This document shows, piece after piece, positions 23,377 through 29,823 of a stretch of DNA of 36,994 nucleotides (positions are counted from its first letter, which is position 1; every line of letters starts with the position of its first letter). The translations under genes and the position numbers were made by a program. The stretch comes from an uncultured Candidatus Saccharibacteria bacterium (GTDB taxonomy: Bacteria > Patescibacteria > Saccharimonadia > Saccharimonadales > UBA1547), in the NCBI GenBank assembly GCA_946480535.1, contig CAMLKA010000006.1, positions 1 through 36,994 on the forward strand, in the 5' to 3' direction. Under the pieces are notes generated by a model. It did no database searches. It was not told where the DNA came from and worked only from the letters and a program-made list of their open reading frames with translations.

Positions 23377-23403
23377 AGCGTTGGGTTATACCAGCGCTTT
23401 TTT
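23377..23403 (+). terminator. Rho-independent terminator after Fis-type regulator B
   Basis: Stem AGCGTTGG/CCAGCGCT (23377-23384, 23391-23398, one G-U pair), loop of six, then TTTTT to 23403. It faces the minus-strand accessory operon's last gene. A preceding AT-only inverted repeat (GTAAAAAAA with TTTTTTTTAC, about 23309-23339) adds to the break. Confidence 0.7.
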
Positions 23404-23405
23404 CA

Positions 23406-23696
23406 TTACCTAGCCATGCAAGCAGCGTATTGATCTTTGAGACGTTGCAAAAATCTTTCTTCGTGTGGCAAGAGTAGTTCAATAGTTCCACCCCAGGCCA
23501 AGCCGACAATTGCCGCCGGTGGAAACCAAATCGCTCCAAAAATTCCGTAATAGCATGCGGTTTTTCCGGTTTTTAATCGATCGAGATATTTTTCATGGCT
23601 TCTCAGCATTTCGCGTTCTCTGTCACAGCGAGCGTGCGCAGAACTAGAAACAACTATCGCAATTGAGAAAAGAAAAGCACTTAAAAACTTGTTCAT
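23406..23696 (-). CDS. Secreted small protein with signal peptide
   Basis: 96 residues. Cleavable signal peptide MNKFLSAFLFSIAIVVSSSAHA, then a charged helix (CDREREMLRSHEKYLDRLK), a hydrophobic stretch (YYGIFGAIWFPPAAIVGLAWGG) and another charged helix. Two Cys in the mature N-terminal half. GGAG seven bases before ATG. Follows the beta-barrel-like gene by five bases, so co-translated. Possibly a periplasmic or outer-membrane-associated partner; no family recognised. Confidence 0.6.
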   Translation of the reverse strand: MNKFLSAFLFSIAIVVSSSAHARCDREREMLRSHEKYLDRLKTGKTACYYGIFGAIWFPPAAIVGLAWGGTIELLLPHEERFLQRLKDQYAACMAR

Positions 23697-23700
23697 TTTT

Positions 23701-24111
23701 TTACTCCAAAAATGTCAGATCAACCCCAACCACAGGGCTTATCATATTGTTGTCGCTTAGTTGAAAGCCCGCATATAACCCGGTTTTGTTGGGAGCTTGA
23801 TAGCGCAATCCTGGCTCTAACAGTATTCCGTATTTTTTTGTCTCAGTGAAATAGTTAACCCCCCCCCGAAGATACACATCAAGTTTTTCAACCATCAGAG
23901 TTTTATAATGTGCTACATTTGCACCTACCGTGAACCCGACATTTTCTTGCTTACTAGCTATTGTTAAACCAACGATATTTCGTTCGAACGCATAACCCGC
24001 TCCAAACTCGTGACTTAATTCTGCATTTCGATTGAGAAAACGAGATTCAAACCTGAATCCGGCAAAAGCGGGGGAACTCACTAGCGCTAATGCTATTACT
24101 AAACGCTTCAT
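23701..24111 (-). CDS. Outer-membrane-barrel-like exported protein
   Basis: 136 residues. Signal peptide MKRLVIALALVSSPAFA|GF. The mature part is a series of alternating strands with aromatic girdle residues (FRFESRFLNRN, LSHEFGAGYAFERNIVGLTIA, VGFTVGANVAHY, VYLRGGVNYF, GLYAGFQLSDNN) ending VVGVDLTFLE. This is the pattern of a small outer-membrane beta barrel, similar in principle to phage Lom or OmpA-like barrels that alter the host surface. A TATAAT and palindrome lie upstream. Role (superinfection exclusion or adhesion) is inferred. Confidence 0.65.
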   Translation of the reverse strand: MKRLVIALALVSSPAFAGFRFESRFLNRNAELSHEFGAGYAFERNIVGLTIASKQENVGFTVGANVAHYKTLMVEKLDVYLRGGVNYFTETKKYGILLEPGLRYQAPNKTGLYAGFQLSDNNMISPVVGVDLTFLE

Positions 24112-24158
24112 AGACGCCCTTTCATTGATGAAAGCCGCGGTATACCTAGCTATTGTAG

Positions 24159-24182
24159 ATTATACAAGCAAATTGTTTGCTT
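24159..24182 (-). promoter_or_regulatory. Minus-strand promoter with palindrome in the spacer
   Basis: TATAAT reads on the minus strand at 24164-24159 and is preceded by TTG, an extended -10-like element. A perfect 17-base palindrome AAGCAAA-TTG-TTTGCTT fills 24166-24182, the spacer where a repressor would compete with RNA polymerase. It would drive the outer-membrane-like and secreted protein genes independently of the small-gene chain upstream. Confidence 0.55.
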
Positions 24183-24244
24183 CTATTGAGGGTGGGTTCA
24201 GGACTGCGCTTTTTTTATGTTTCTATGGGTCCGATCACCTGGAA

Positions 24245-24691
24245 TTATAGATCGTACTCCTCAGCAAGGCGCGTCAACTCTACAAGTGTCTCCCCTGTCA
24301 TTTGTCGCTGCAACTTCTCGATGGTTGCATTTAAAACCTCTAGTGATTGATTCGCATCTTCGCAAAGTAAGTCGTGATCTTCTCCCGCTATCTGTGCCGC
24401 TTTTGCTACAGCTATAAGTAGAGGCATATATGTTCTAGCCGCTCTAATAAAAGTTTTATCATGATCCCCGCTTTCAATGCGGCATACGTCATTTTTAAAG
24501 TTCTGAGCTTCGGCGGGTGAACATTCTACTTGTGGCACGGGAATTTTAAACCCAGGTTCATCCGGCCTAAGGAAACGTATAGGTCCATTTCCAAGGTATT
24601 CTCCGCCCTGATAATAATCGTCTTCTAAACGTTCATACCACGGTCCCGGCGTTGCCGCCTCACATATCATTTCCAGCTCTTCTAGCGTCAT
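24245..24691 (-). CDS. ATPGPW-motif (Ead/Ea22-like) accessory protein
   Basis: 148 residues from the ATG at 24691 with GAGGA eight bases upstream; an upstream GTG is weaker. Contains EMICEAATPGPWYERLEDD and a later DHDKTFIRAARTYMPLLIAVAKAAQ, both recurring in Ead/Ea22-like accessory proteins of many phages. C-terminal helix (LLCEDANQSLEVLNATIEKLQR). Function unknown even in well-studied phages. A shorter relative lies at 25071. Confidence 0.65.
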   Translation of the reverse strand: MTLEELEMICEAATPGPWYERLEDDYYQGGEYLGNGPIRFLRPDEPGFKIPVPQVECSPAEAQNFKNDVCRIESGDHDKTFIRAARTYMPLLIAVAKAAQIAGEDHDLLCEDANQSLEVLNATIEKLQRQMTGETLVELTRLAEEYDL

Positions 24692-24742
24692 GTTTAAAAT
24701 CCTCGTTTTAATCGACACGTTTACGCGATATGTCGATGCGGT

Positions 24743-24907
24743 CTACTCGTCATCATCGTCTGATGTATACGCAACGTACAGCCCGTAGGGCCATATTAAA
24801 CCGCTAAAGATGTTATGTAGGACTCCTTCGTCACGAGCTACCGCAAACATTACAATTGCTTGATAAACAGCGATTGAGAAGTACGCTATGAGGAAAATAT
24901 CACCCAT
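24743..24907 (-). CDS. 54-residue membrane protein
   Basis: MGDIFLIAYFSIAVYQAIVMFAVAR and a second hydrophobic segment (IFSGLIWPYGLYVAYT) before an acidic end (SDDDDE): probably two membrane segments. The ATG lies inside a 25-base sequence that is repeated at 25071-25095, where it also marks a gene junction. A small gene in the accessory chain; no family recognised. Confidence 0.5.
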   Translation of the reverse strand: MGDIFLIAYFSIAVYQAIVMFAVARDEGVLHNIFSGLIWPYGLYVAYTSDDDDE

Positions 24908-25095
24908 CCCTAGCCCTCGCTTTCACTCCGGCTTAAAATCTGTTATAAAACCTCTGCATGGACCGGCATTGCAACCTTAGTCCCTGAGACATGCATTCTA
25001 CCTTTATTGGGTCACGACGATGATTCAGTTCCAAGTGGGCGCAAGTGTGGTAGCAGCTAAGGCCCGGTCCTCACCCATCCCCGCCCTCGCTTTCA
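24900..25095. repeat. Direct repeat of a gene-junction sequence
   Basis: About 25 bases at 24900-24925 and 25071-25095 are nearly identical (tcacccatcc...gccctcgctttca). Each covers the end of one small frame and a GATGGGTGA start signal. The stretch between them has no convincing gene; only tiny frames of under 20 codons occur. The pattern suggests duplication or loss of a small gene by recombination between junctions. Confidence 0.6.
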
Positions 25096-25286
25096 AATTT
25101 CTTTAAAGCCTCTGCCAAAGCGGGATCAAACCATGCACCATCGCCACAACTTATTACATGCTCTTTTGCTATCATCGCTATCTCAATAAGTTTAGGCATA
25201 AAGTGTATAGCGTAATGGCAAATTATGTCTTGCCTCTCTTGATGGATACCGCTTTGAATGAGTGTTTGTAAGTCTTCTAACTTCAT
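25071..25286 (-). CDS. Small Ea22-like accessory protein
   Basis: 71 residues from ATG 25286: MKLEDLQTLIQSGIHQERQDIICHYAIHFMPKLIEIAMIAKEHV. The central IxxYAxxxMPKLIxIAxxAKEH resembles the C-terminal motif of the protein at 24245, so the two are probably related by duplication and decay. Its end (ESEGGDG) lies inside a repeated junction. Function unknown. Confidence 0.5.
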   Translation of the reverse strand: MKLEDLQTLIQSGIHQERQDIICHYAIHFMPKLIEIAMIAKEHVISCGDGAWFDPALAEALKKFESEGGDG

Positions 25287-25423
25287 GTATGGTATTCCGT
25301 TCAATAAACCCAGGGGTTACGGCACTGAATTGGTTAAAGTAAAACCGCCTTACCTTGTATGGTACGGCTTGTTCAATATACATCTGTTTATTGTTTGTAC
25401 CTTTGTATGGCTATTTCCTGGCG

Positions 25424-25663
25424 TCAGGAAAATGGTTTCACCTCATGACTACGAGTACACAAACTAATGTTAACTTTTCTCTGGTCAATTAACTCTGAAC
25501 GAAATCTAGTGAAATTAAAAAGATCATCGAAAGCAGCCTTAGGCATAATAACATGAGCAATCATCTTTTCAGCGTCAGGACCATAACGCATTACAAGTTT
25601 AGATATTTGCTGGTATAAGTCCTCGACGTTTTCGCCGTATATTTTCAAAAACCCCTCACTCAC
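25424..25663 (-). CDS. Small accessory protein of the MSE-start chain
   Basis: 79 residues starting GTG AGT GAG (MSEGFLKIYGENVEDLYQQISKLVMRYG), with a mixed helical content and a basic end (SLCTRSHEVKPFS). GGAGAGCGGGA precedes the start. The stop codon overlaps a TTTCCTG/CAGGAAA hairpin (25414-25431) which may mark the end of the transcript. No known family. Confidence 0.5.
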   Translation of the reverse strand: MSEGFLKIYGENVEDLYQQISKLVMRYGPDAEKMIAHVIMPKAAFDDLFNFTRFRSELIDQRKVNISLCTRSHEVKPFS

Positions 25664-25690
25664 TCCCGCTCTCCTCTATTTCCTCAATTG

Positions 25691-25852
25691 TTAATTAAAC
25701 AACGAATAGCACACTCGCGCGAGTATCCCATATGATGCAAAAACAGCTGTAAAATACATGATAATCGGGTATCGCACCTTTATGCCGTATTCCTCTAAAA
25801 ACATCTGCTGTATAGAGTCACGGATTTTAGTAATCATCGCTAGCTCACTCAC
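25691..25852 (-). CDS. 53-residue protein with one membrane segment
   Basis: MSELAMITKIRDSIQQMFLEEYGIKVRYP then IIMYFTAVFASYGILARVCYSLF, a hydrophobic helix. GTG start preceded by AAGGAGATCGGGA, identical in layout to the neighbouring MSE-start genes. Too short for most gene callers but fits the chain in spacing, signal and composition. Confidence 0.5.
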   Translation of the reverse strand: MSELAMITKIRDSIQQMFLEEYGIKVRYPIIMYFTAVFASYGILARVCYSLFN

Positions 25853-25934
25853 TCCCGATCTCCTTCTGCAATGAAGCGTATTGTAGAATCAACCGATATT
25901 TCGGTAGTTTATATTTCTCGGATGCAATCGAGTA

Positions 25935-26195
25935 TTATAAGCTCACTCCCAACTCGCGAGCCTTTAAATCGATTTGAGCAGAAAATTCCCAATCGTCCCA
26001 GTCTGGCTCAACATCCCGTATCTTTTTAAGTAGAGCGAAATGCTTTAGCGAGACTATGCGGTTAAACTCATTTCTTGCTGGAAAATTATCTATCACATTA
26101 TTAAACATGCTCTTCGTAATCGGCGAACATGTTCCTGCATTATCAGTTGGCTTCCAATCCGCATATGTTGATTTTTTGTCATCTAGCTCACTCAC
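25935..26195 (-). CDS. Small soluble accessory protein of the MSE-start chain
   Basis: 86 residues, starting GTG AGT GAG (MSELDDKKSTYADWKPTDNAG). Mixed charged helix (KHFALLKKIRDVEPDWDDWEF). GGGGGAGATGTAG upstream and a four-base GTGA overlap with the previous tiny gene. Downstream gap (25853-25934) holds a near-palindrome ACCGATATTTCGGT at 25892-25905, a possible operator. No family recognised. Confidence 0.5.
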   Translation of the reverse strand: MSELDDKKSTYADWKPTDNAGTCSPITKSMFNNVIDNFPARNEFNRIVSLKHFALLKKIRDVEPDWDDWEFSAQIDLKARELGVSL

Positions 26196-26272
26196 CTACA
26201 TCTCCCCCAAATCCATGGCCAGTAGTTTCTAATGTCTTTTTTCATGCGCTTTTTCCGTTGCCGCTTGTTCAT
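26192..26272 (-). CDS. 26-residue highly basic Trp-containing micro-protein
   Basis: MNKRQRKKRMKKDIRNYWPW and six more residues. ATG is four bases after the previous stop and its stop overlaps the next GTG, so it is spaced as a coupled gene. Very basic N-half and WPWIW end recall small phage proteins of unknown role. Short length makes it tentative. Confidence 0.35.
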   Translation of the reverse strand: MNKRQRKKRMKKDIRNYWPWIWGRCR

Positions 26273-26275
26273 TGC

Positions 26276-26461
26276 TCACCCACTCCCGATCTCCTCCTCT
26301 ATTTCCTCGATTAGTTCGTCCAACCTACAAAGCAACGCTAGATACTCGTCGAGTTTTTCCTCAGGCCAGTCCACACGTACCAGCGTCGTAATATCGTGAT
26401 CACCAACGCTAGCAGGCTCGTAATAATGGATTGTCTGGCGTCTGAGATACCACTCACTCAC
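26276..26461 (-). CDS. Small acidic accessory protein of the MSE-start chain
   Basis: 61 residues: MSEWYLRRQTIHYYEPASVG, then an acidic helix (EEKLDEYLALLCRLDELIEEIEEEIG) suitable for dimerisation. GTG start with AAGGAGAGCGACA upstream, and an eight-base overlap with the gene before it. No family recognised. Confidence 0.5.
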   Translation of the reverse strand: MSEWYLRRQTIHYYEPASVGDHDITTLVRVDWPEEKLDEYLALLCRLDELIEEIEEEIGSG

Positions 26462-26591
26462 TGTCGCTCTCCTTTTTATAACAACTCAGACAAACATTGA
26501 TGCCTGGATATCGTATCACCGTGCTCATTTTCCACACTAAAACACCACAGATGTCGCATGGAATGTACAGCTTGATCGGCAACTCACTCAC
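26454..26591 (-). CDS. 45-residue zinc-ribbon micro-protein
   Basis: MSELPIKLYIPCDICGVLVWKMS...GINVCLSCYKKE: CxxC and CxxC pairs that would bind one zinc, like small phage zinc ribbons. GTG start, and its end contains the GTGAGTGAG module for the next gene. First gene of the accessory chain. Its leader holds an inverted repeat. Confidence 0.5.
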   Translation of the reverse strand: MSELPIKLYIPCDICGVLVWKMSTVIRYPGINVCLSCYKKESDSE

Positions 26592-26605
26592 GGTTTATCC
26601 CTCAT

Positions 26606-26636
26606 AAACCTAGCGATTTCAGCTAGATATAGGTTT
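26606..26636 (-). promoter_or_regulatory. Leader hairpin or operator upstream of the accessory chain
   Basis: AAACCTAGC and GCTAGATATAGGTTT form an inverted repeat (outer AAACC/GGTTT with inner CTAGC/GCTAG). It lies between a minus-strand TATAAT (about 26672-26677) and the first gene's start. It could be an operator or an RNA hairpin. Assignment tentative. Confidence 0.4.
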
Positions 26637-26691
26637 CTCTCAAGGTTTACCACATATCGTCGAAATGGTCATTATATTAAGGAGGTGAACC

Positions 26692-26820
26692 ATGAAACGC
26701 ACGATTACCCTGGGAGAATTGGCAGATTTACTCTTAATTGTACCGATTGAGCGACTAGCGATTGAGGAAGTTGGCGTGAATCTATATGAGGTTAAGATTC
26801 TCGACTTAAAAGCCGCATAA
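26692..26820 (+). CDS. 42-residue plus-strand protein antisense to the end of the lysis gene
   Basis: MKRTITLGELADLLLIVPIERL then an Ile/Val/Glu-rich half ending DLKAA. It has the best ribosome site in the window, TTAAGGAGGTGAACC directly before ATG. Divergent from the small-gene chain and overlapping the 3' end of the lytic transglycosylase by 29 bases, so convergent with late transcription. No family recognised; MKR-start and size fit a regulator or anti-protein, but that is guesswork. Confidence 0.5.
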   Translation: MKRTITLGELADLLLIVPIERLAIEEVGVNLYEVKILDLKAA

Positions 26821-27271
26821 CCTTGTCAACATAGGGCTGGTTTTTATATAACCCACTCTCAAGGCGACGAGGACTACCGGCATTGTACGATGCTACCACG
26901 TCGTCTATCATTGAATAGCGTTTTGCAAGCTTTGCGAGTAAGAGTGTGCCGAAGTTAATGTTTAACTCGATATCACACAGCTGAGGAAGAGGACCTTTAA
27001 AACCGAGATTTCGTGCGGTAGTGCCAAGAATCTGCATTAAACCAAACGAAAATTTCTGCAGCTGAATCTCGCTCGCTTCTGAAATTTTGTTTGCTTTAGC
27101 GAATTCTCGTGCTTTGACCGGCATCACGTGGGCTTCGTAACGCACCGCAAAAGGGTCCATCGGTGCATTTTCCACCCCGATAATAGCTTTAATGAGACTA
27201 GGTGCAACATCATAACGAGCAGCAGCATCAAGCATTGCACGATCGATTGCTTTTTGTCGGTCGAGGCCCAT
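26792..27271 (-). CDS. Lytic transglycosylase (SLT-type) endolysin
   Basis: 159 residues from the ATG at 27271. SLT motifs: YDVAPSLIKAIIGVENAPMDPFAV (catalytic Glu in VENA), FSFGLMQILGTTARNLGF, and DDVVASYNAGSP, the three-block pattern of family 1 soluble transglycosylases. These cleave the glycan strand with formation of 1,6-anhydro-muramic acid. No signal peptide, so it needs a holin or membrane partner, several candidates of which lie just upstream. Last gene of the late operon. Overlaps the upstream gene by 44 bases. Confidence 0.85.
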   Translation of the reverse strand: MGLDRQKAIDRAMLDAAARYDVAPSLIKAIIGVENAPMDPFAVRYEAHVMPVKAREFAKANKISEASEIQLQKFSFGLMQILGTTARNLGFKGPLPQLCDIELNINFGTLLLAKLAKRYSMIDDVVASYNAGSPRRLESGLYKNQPYVDKVMRLLSRES

Positions 27272-27512
27272 AGAGATGTGACTCCAACGCTGCAAGTTTG
27301 CGGTCGTGAGTTAAAACCAACTCGGTATTTTTATCAACTTGCTGCAGTCTCACGGTTATGGCTGAGAGCTCAGCTTTTATTTCTCCGACTTTTGTGGAGA
27401 CTTCTTCGAGCTCGCGAAAACTTTTTCCAATAAAGGTTTTAACAAGTAGGGCAACAACTCCCGAAGTAGCAATCGCGCTAACGAAAGCATTGATCACCTC
27501 TGTTGACACCAT
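27228..27512 (-). CDS. Membrane protein with coiled-coil tail (lysis-cassette candidate)
   Basis: 94 residues. N-terminal hydrophobic helix (VINAFVSAIATSGVVALLVKTFIG) followed by a coiled coil (FRELEEVSTKVGEIKAELSAITVRLQQVDKN). It directly precedes the lytic enzyme, with overlapping ends, and may be a holin or a membrane anchor for lysis timing. A similar plan is seen at 22695. No known holin family is certain. Confidence 0.6.
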   Translation of the reverse strand: MVSTEVINAFVSAIATSGVVALLVKTFIGKSFRELEEVSTKVGEIKAELSAITVRLQQVDKNTELVLTHDRKLAALESHLYGPRPTKSNRSCNA

Positions 27513-27514
27513 GG

Positions 27515-27802
27515 TTATTTCTTTCGAATTGCTTCGATGACTTTCTGCACTAACACATACCCAGCTGACCCAATGCGCGCCACTTCAGCAGCATCGAGGT
27601 CTTTCAATTCGGGTAGAGCAGCTGGAATATCTTTGCGGAGCTCGTCGATTGATTTACCGACAGCGGCAAGGCGGCTCATATTGGCGATAACATCTCCAAA
27701 ACTTACCCCATCCATACAATCTTTGACGATCACGATGCCGGAAACGAGCAAAACCTCAGCATCTGCAACGACTTCAAGGATTTTATCCACACCTAGCGCC
27801 AT
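27515..27802 (-). CDS. Small lysis-region protein
   Basis: 95 residues. A moderately hydrophobic N-terminus (ILEVVADAEVLLVSGIVIVKD) then soluble helices ending DAAEVARIGSAGYVLVQKVIEAIRKK. Its stop is a few bases from the next start. Located between two membrane proteins in the lysis cassette. Function unknown. Confidence 0.55.
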   Translation of the reverse strand: MALGVDKILEVVADAEVLLVSGIVIVKDCMDGVSFGDVIANMSRLAAVGKSIDELRKDIPAALPELKDLDAAEVARIGSAGYVLVQKVIEAIRKK

Positions 27803-27861
27803 GGCGGTTCTCCGATAAATTGTAGGGGAAGTACCCAGACATTTTATCAGATAAGACTTTG

Positions 27862-28116
27862 CTAATACAGAGCCCGCTTTTTTTCTCGCTGCTCGAGCTC
27901 TAACTCGAAAGCGGCGGCGTCGTCGATGACAACTGGCGGGCGTTTGATGACGGCAGTAGGAACCACAGCGGAAGTTCCAGGCACTCCCGTAGGTTCAGCT
28001 GGTGAGGTGGTCGGATGGGTGTGGCGGAAAAGGTGTAAAAGTGTGTAGGCGTGCAGACACATCGACGAGGCAACAAACCCCGAGAGAAGCGATACGACAA
28101 CGGTTACTCCGTCCAT
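27862..28116 (-). CDS. Small membrane protein, holin candidate
   Basis: 84 residues with one N-terminal membrane helix (VVVSLLSGFVASSMCLHAYTLLHLF) and a Pro/Thr-rich then charged cytoplasmic tail (FELELEQREKKRALY). AAGGAGGACGA before ATG. Position ahead of the transglycosylase, size and topology fit a holin. The start overlaps the acetyltransferase stop by 13 bases. Not a recognised holin class. Confidence 0.5.
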   Translation of the reverse strand: MDGVTVVVSLLSGFVASSMCLHAYTLLHLFRHTHPTTSPAEPTGVPGTSAVVPTAVIKRPPVVIDDAAAFELELEQREKKRALY

Positions 28117-28709
28117 TCGTCCTCCTTGATGCTTATTAAGTGAGCATCAATAAATTTACCATCTCTAAAGTAAAAGTCGCGTCGAGTTCCCTCTCGCTTG
28201 ATACCAAGGTTCTCAAAGAGTTTTAGTGCTGGATTTCCTGCAAACACTTCGCCCCAAATGACATGAAGTCCCAGGTTTTTAAACCCGTGACTCAGTAGAC
28301 AGCGAAGTGCTTTGTCTCCAAAGTCGTTCCCCTGGAACTGAGGAGCTATGTAGAGCGAAAATTCTGCCCTTCTGTTGACGTAATCGATTGAGGTAAGCCC
28401 ACAAACCCCCACCGGCACGACATGAGGCTTATCGTCCTTTTTAAAGCCCACCGTGATCTTATACATCTTGATAGTGGGATCAGTGCTCTGGCGCTCAAAC
28501 CAACGATTTTGATCAACATCAGAAATCAAGTCGTTTTGCCGACACCACTGCCATATGGCATAGTCGTTTCGCCACTCACGCACGTAACTCATATCGGTTG
28601 AGTCTAAGGGGGCAAGCGAGACACTTACTTGGAGGTCCGAACTTTCTCCGCGAACGGACTTTGAGGCGCTTTCCCCCGTAGGACTACGTTTCCTTGTTTT
28701 AGTCGGCAT
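28104..28709 (-). CDS. GNAT acetyltransferase of the PseH/SpsD type
   Basis: 201 residues. N-terminal extension of about 30 basic/Ser residues, then the fold: VSLAPLDSTDMSYVREWRNDYAIWQW, ISDVDQNRWFERQ, VVPVGVCGLTSIDYVNRRAEFSLYI, the acetyl-CoA loop PQFQGNDFGDKALRCLLSHGF and NPALKLFENLGIKREG. The VREWRN and ENLGIKREG motifs are typical of PseH and SpsD-type sugar N-acetyltransferases. The start overlaps the aminotransferase by 85 bases and has AGGA six bases upstream. Likely acetylates the amino group placed by the upstream aminotransferase. Confidence 0.8.
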   Translation of the reverse strand: MPTKTRKRSPTGESASKSVRGESSDLQVSVSLAPLDSTDMSYVREWRNDYAIWQWCRQNDLISDVDQNRWFERQSTDPTIKMYKITVGFKKDDKPHVVPVGVCGLTSIDYVNRRAEFSLYIAPQFQGNDFGDKALRCLLSHGFKNLGLHVIWGEVFAGNPALKLFENLGIKREGTRRDFYFRDGKFIDAHLISIKEDEWTE

Positions 28710-29821
28710 ATGACTTCCTTGCAGGTTTGAAGGGTTTGATCATGATACTTGGCAAGTGGAAAATTAAAGAACCAACTGGGTCCGAACAACATGTCGCGAT
28801 CACAAGCCTCTTGAAAGAAAAGCGCCCTGATCTCGGGATCACCGACAAAACGGCCCCTGGTCGGATAACCCTCAATGGAGATCTTCTCGGGCCAGAGGGA
28901 GTTAAACTCGTGAAGCCACGACGCGCCGATCCTCCACAGCTCCTTAATGTCAAACTGCTCGTGTTTCATGAGACTCATGACACAGCGGGCAGCAGCTAGG
29001 CTGAGACCCTCGCCAGCAAAGGTCGAGCTCACAAAATACTCAGCTGCATTCATCAGCTGGTGACGTCCCCCGACCACGGAAAGGGGCATCCCATTGGCGA
29101 TTGCTTTACCAAGACAGATAAGGTCAGGCTCAATCTCCCAGTAGCTGGCAACTGAGAACTTTAAGAATCGAAATCCGGTAATGACTTCGTCAAAAATAAG
29201 CATGATCCCATGTTTGCTACAGTGGGCCCGTAGCGCTGCAAGGTATTCACGCCGAGCTGGGGTAAAATCGGTTATCACTGGCTCAACAATGATTGCAGCA
29301 ACCTGAGAGGGGTCAATATCCTCGCTCTTTGCCAGCTGCTTGAAATACTGATAAGGGGGCACCCCAATTGCGGGAGCAGTAAGTGAGACAAAACCGTCCG
29401 ACCACCCGTGGTAGCCATCTGATAACACCAGATGTCGTCCCGTTGCGGCTCGAGCAATCTTAACCGCAGCCATACAGGCTTCTGTCCCGGTTTTAAGAAA
29501 CTTCACCGACTCGACAAAGGGGAAAAGATCAGTAATTCGCTCGGCCACATCGAGTTCGAGAGGGGTTGCAAGCGAGAGAGTAGCCCCTTGATGCAGTTGC
29601 TCAACAATTGCACTGTGAATCCGTCGTTCAGCGTAGCCCAGGAGGTTACAGCCAAGGCCACAGATGAAGTCTAGATACATCCGCCCAGTGGTCCCGATCA
29701 AAAACCCGTTATTTCCGCGCAGCACATGGGTTGGGTAAACGCCTTCGACAAAGGTAGAGGGGCGCTTTGAGTTAGTGAGAGCACCCTGGGCAATCAACTG
29801 GTCTGCTTTTTCTTGATACAT
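28625..29821 (-). CDS. Class III aminotransferase, glutamate-1-semialdehyde-like
   Basis: 398 residues. PLP-fold class III motifs: YLDFICGLGCNLLGYAERR, KFLKTGTEACMAAVKIARAATGR, GYHGWSDG, LIFDEVITGFRF (D211), and the PLP lysine in ICLGKAIANGMPLSVVGG (K239). Closest in layout to HemL (glutamate-1-semialdehyde aminomutase), but HemL-like proteins also occur in sugar-modification gene sets beside SpsF-like cytidylyltransferases. The gene lies between SpsF-like and GNAT genes, so amination of a sugar intermediate is more plausible than haem synthesis. Substrate not deducible. Confidence 0.82.
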   Translation of the reverse strand: MYQEKADQLIAQGALTNSKRPSTFVEGVYPTHVLRGNNGFLIGTTGRMYLDFICGLGCNLLGYAERRIHSAIVEQLHQGATLSLATPLELDVAERITDLFPFVESVKFLKTGTEACMAAVKIARAATGRHLVLSDGYHGWSDGFVSLTAPAIGVPPYQYFKQLAKSEDIDPSQVAAIIVEPVITDFTPARREYLAALRAHCSKHGIMLIFDEVITGFRFLKFSVASYWEIEPDLICLGKAIANGMPLSVVGGRHQLMNAAEYFVSSTFAGEGLSLAAARCVMSLMKHEQFDIKELWRIGASWLHEFNSLWPEKISIEGYPTRGRFVGDPEIRALFFQEACDRDMLFGPSWFFNFPLAKYHDQTLQTCKEVICRLKQGNVVLRGKAPQSPFAEKVRTSK

Positions 29822-29823
29822 CG

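Noticed and set aside
24925..25070. Tiny minus-strand frames of 17-19 codons in the gap
   Set aside because: No supporting features; more likely remnants between duplicated junctions.
25192..25383. 63-codon minus-strand frame overlapping the Ea22-like gene
   Set aside because: Shadow of the better-supported frame at 25071, without a ribosome site.
28625..29821. Haem-pathway HemL
   Set aside because: No other tetrapyrrole gene is present and neighbours are sugar-modification genes; HemL-like folds also occur in such sets.
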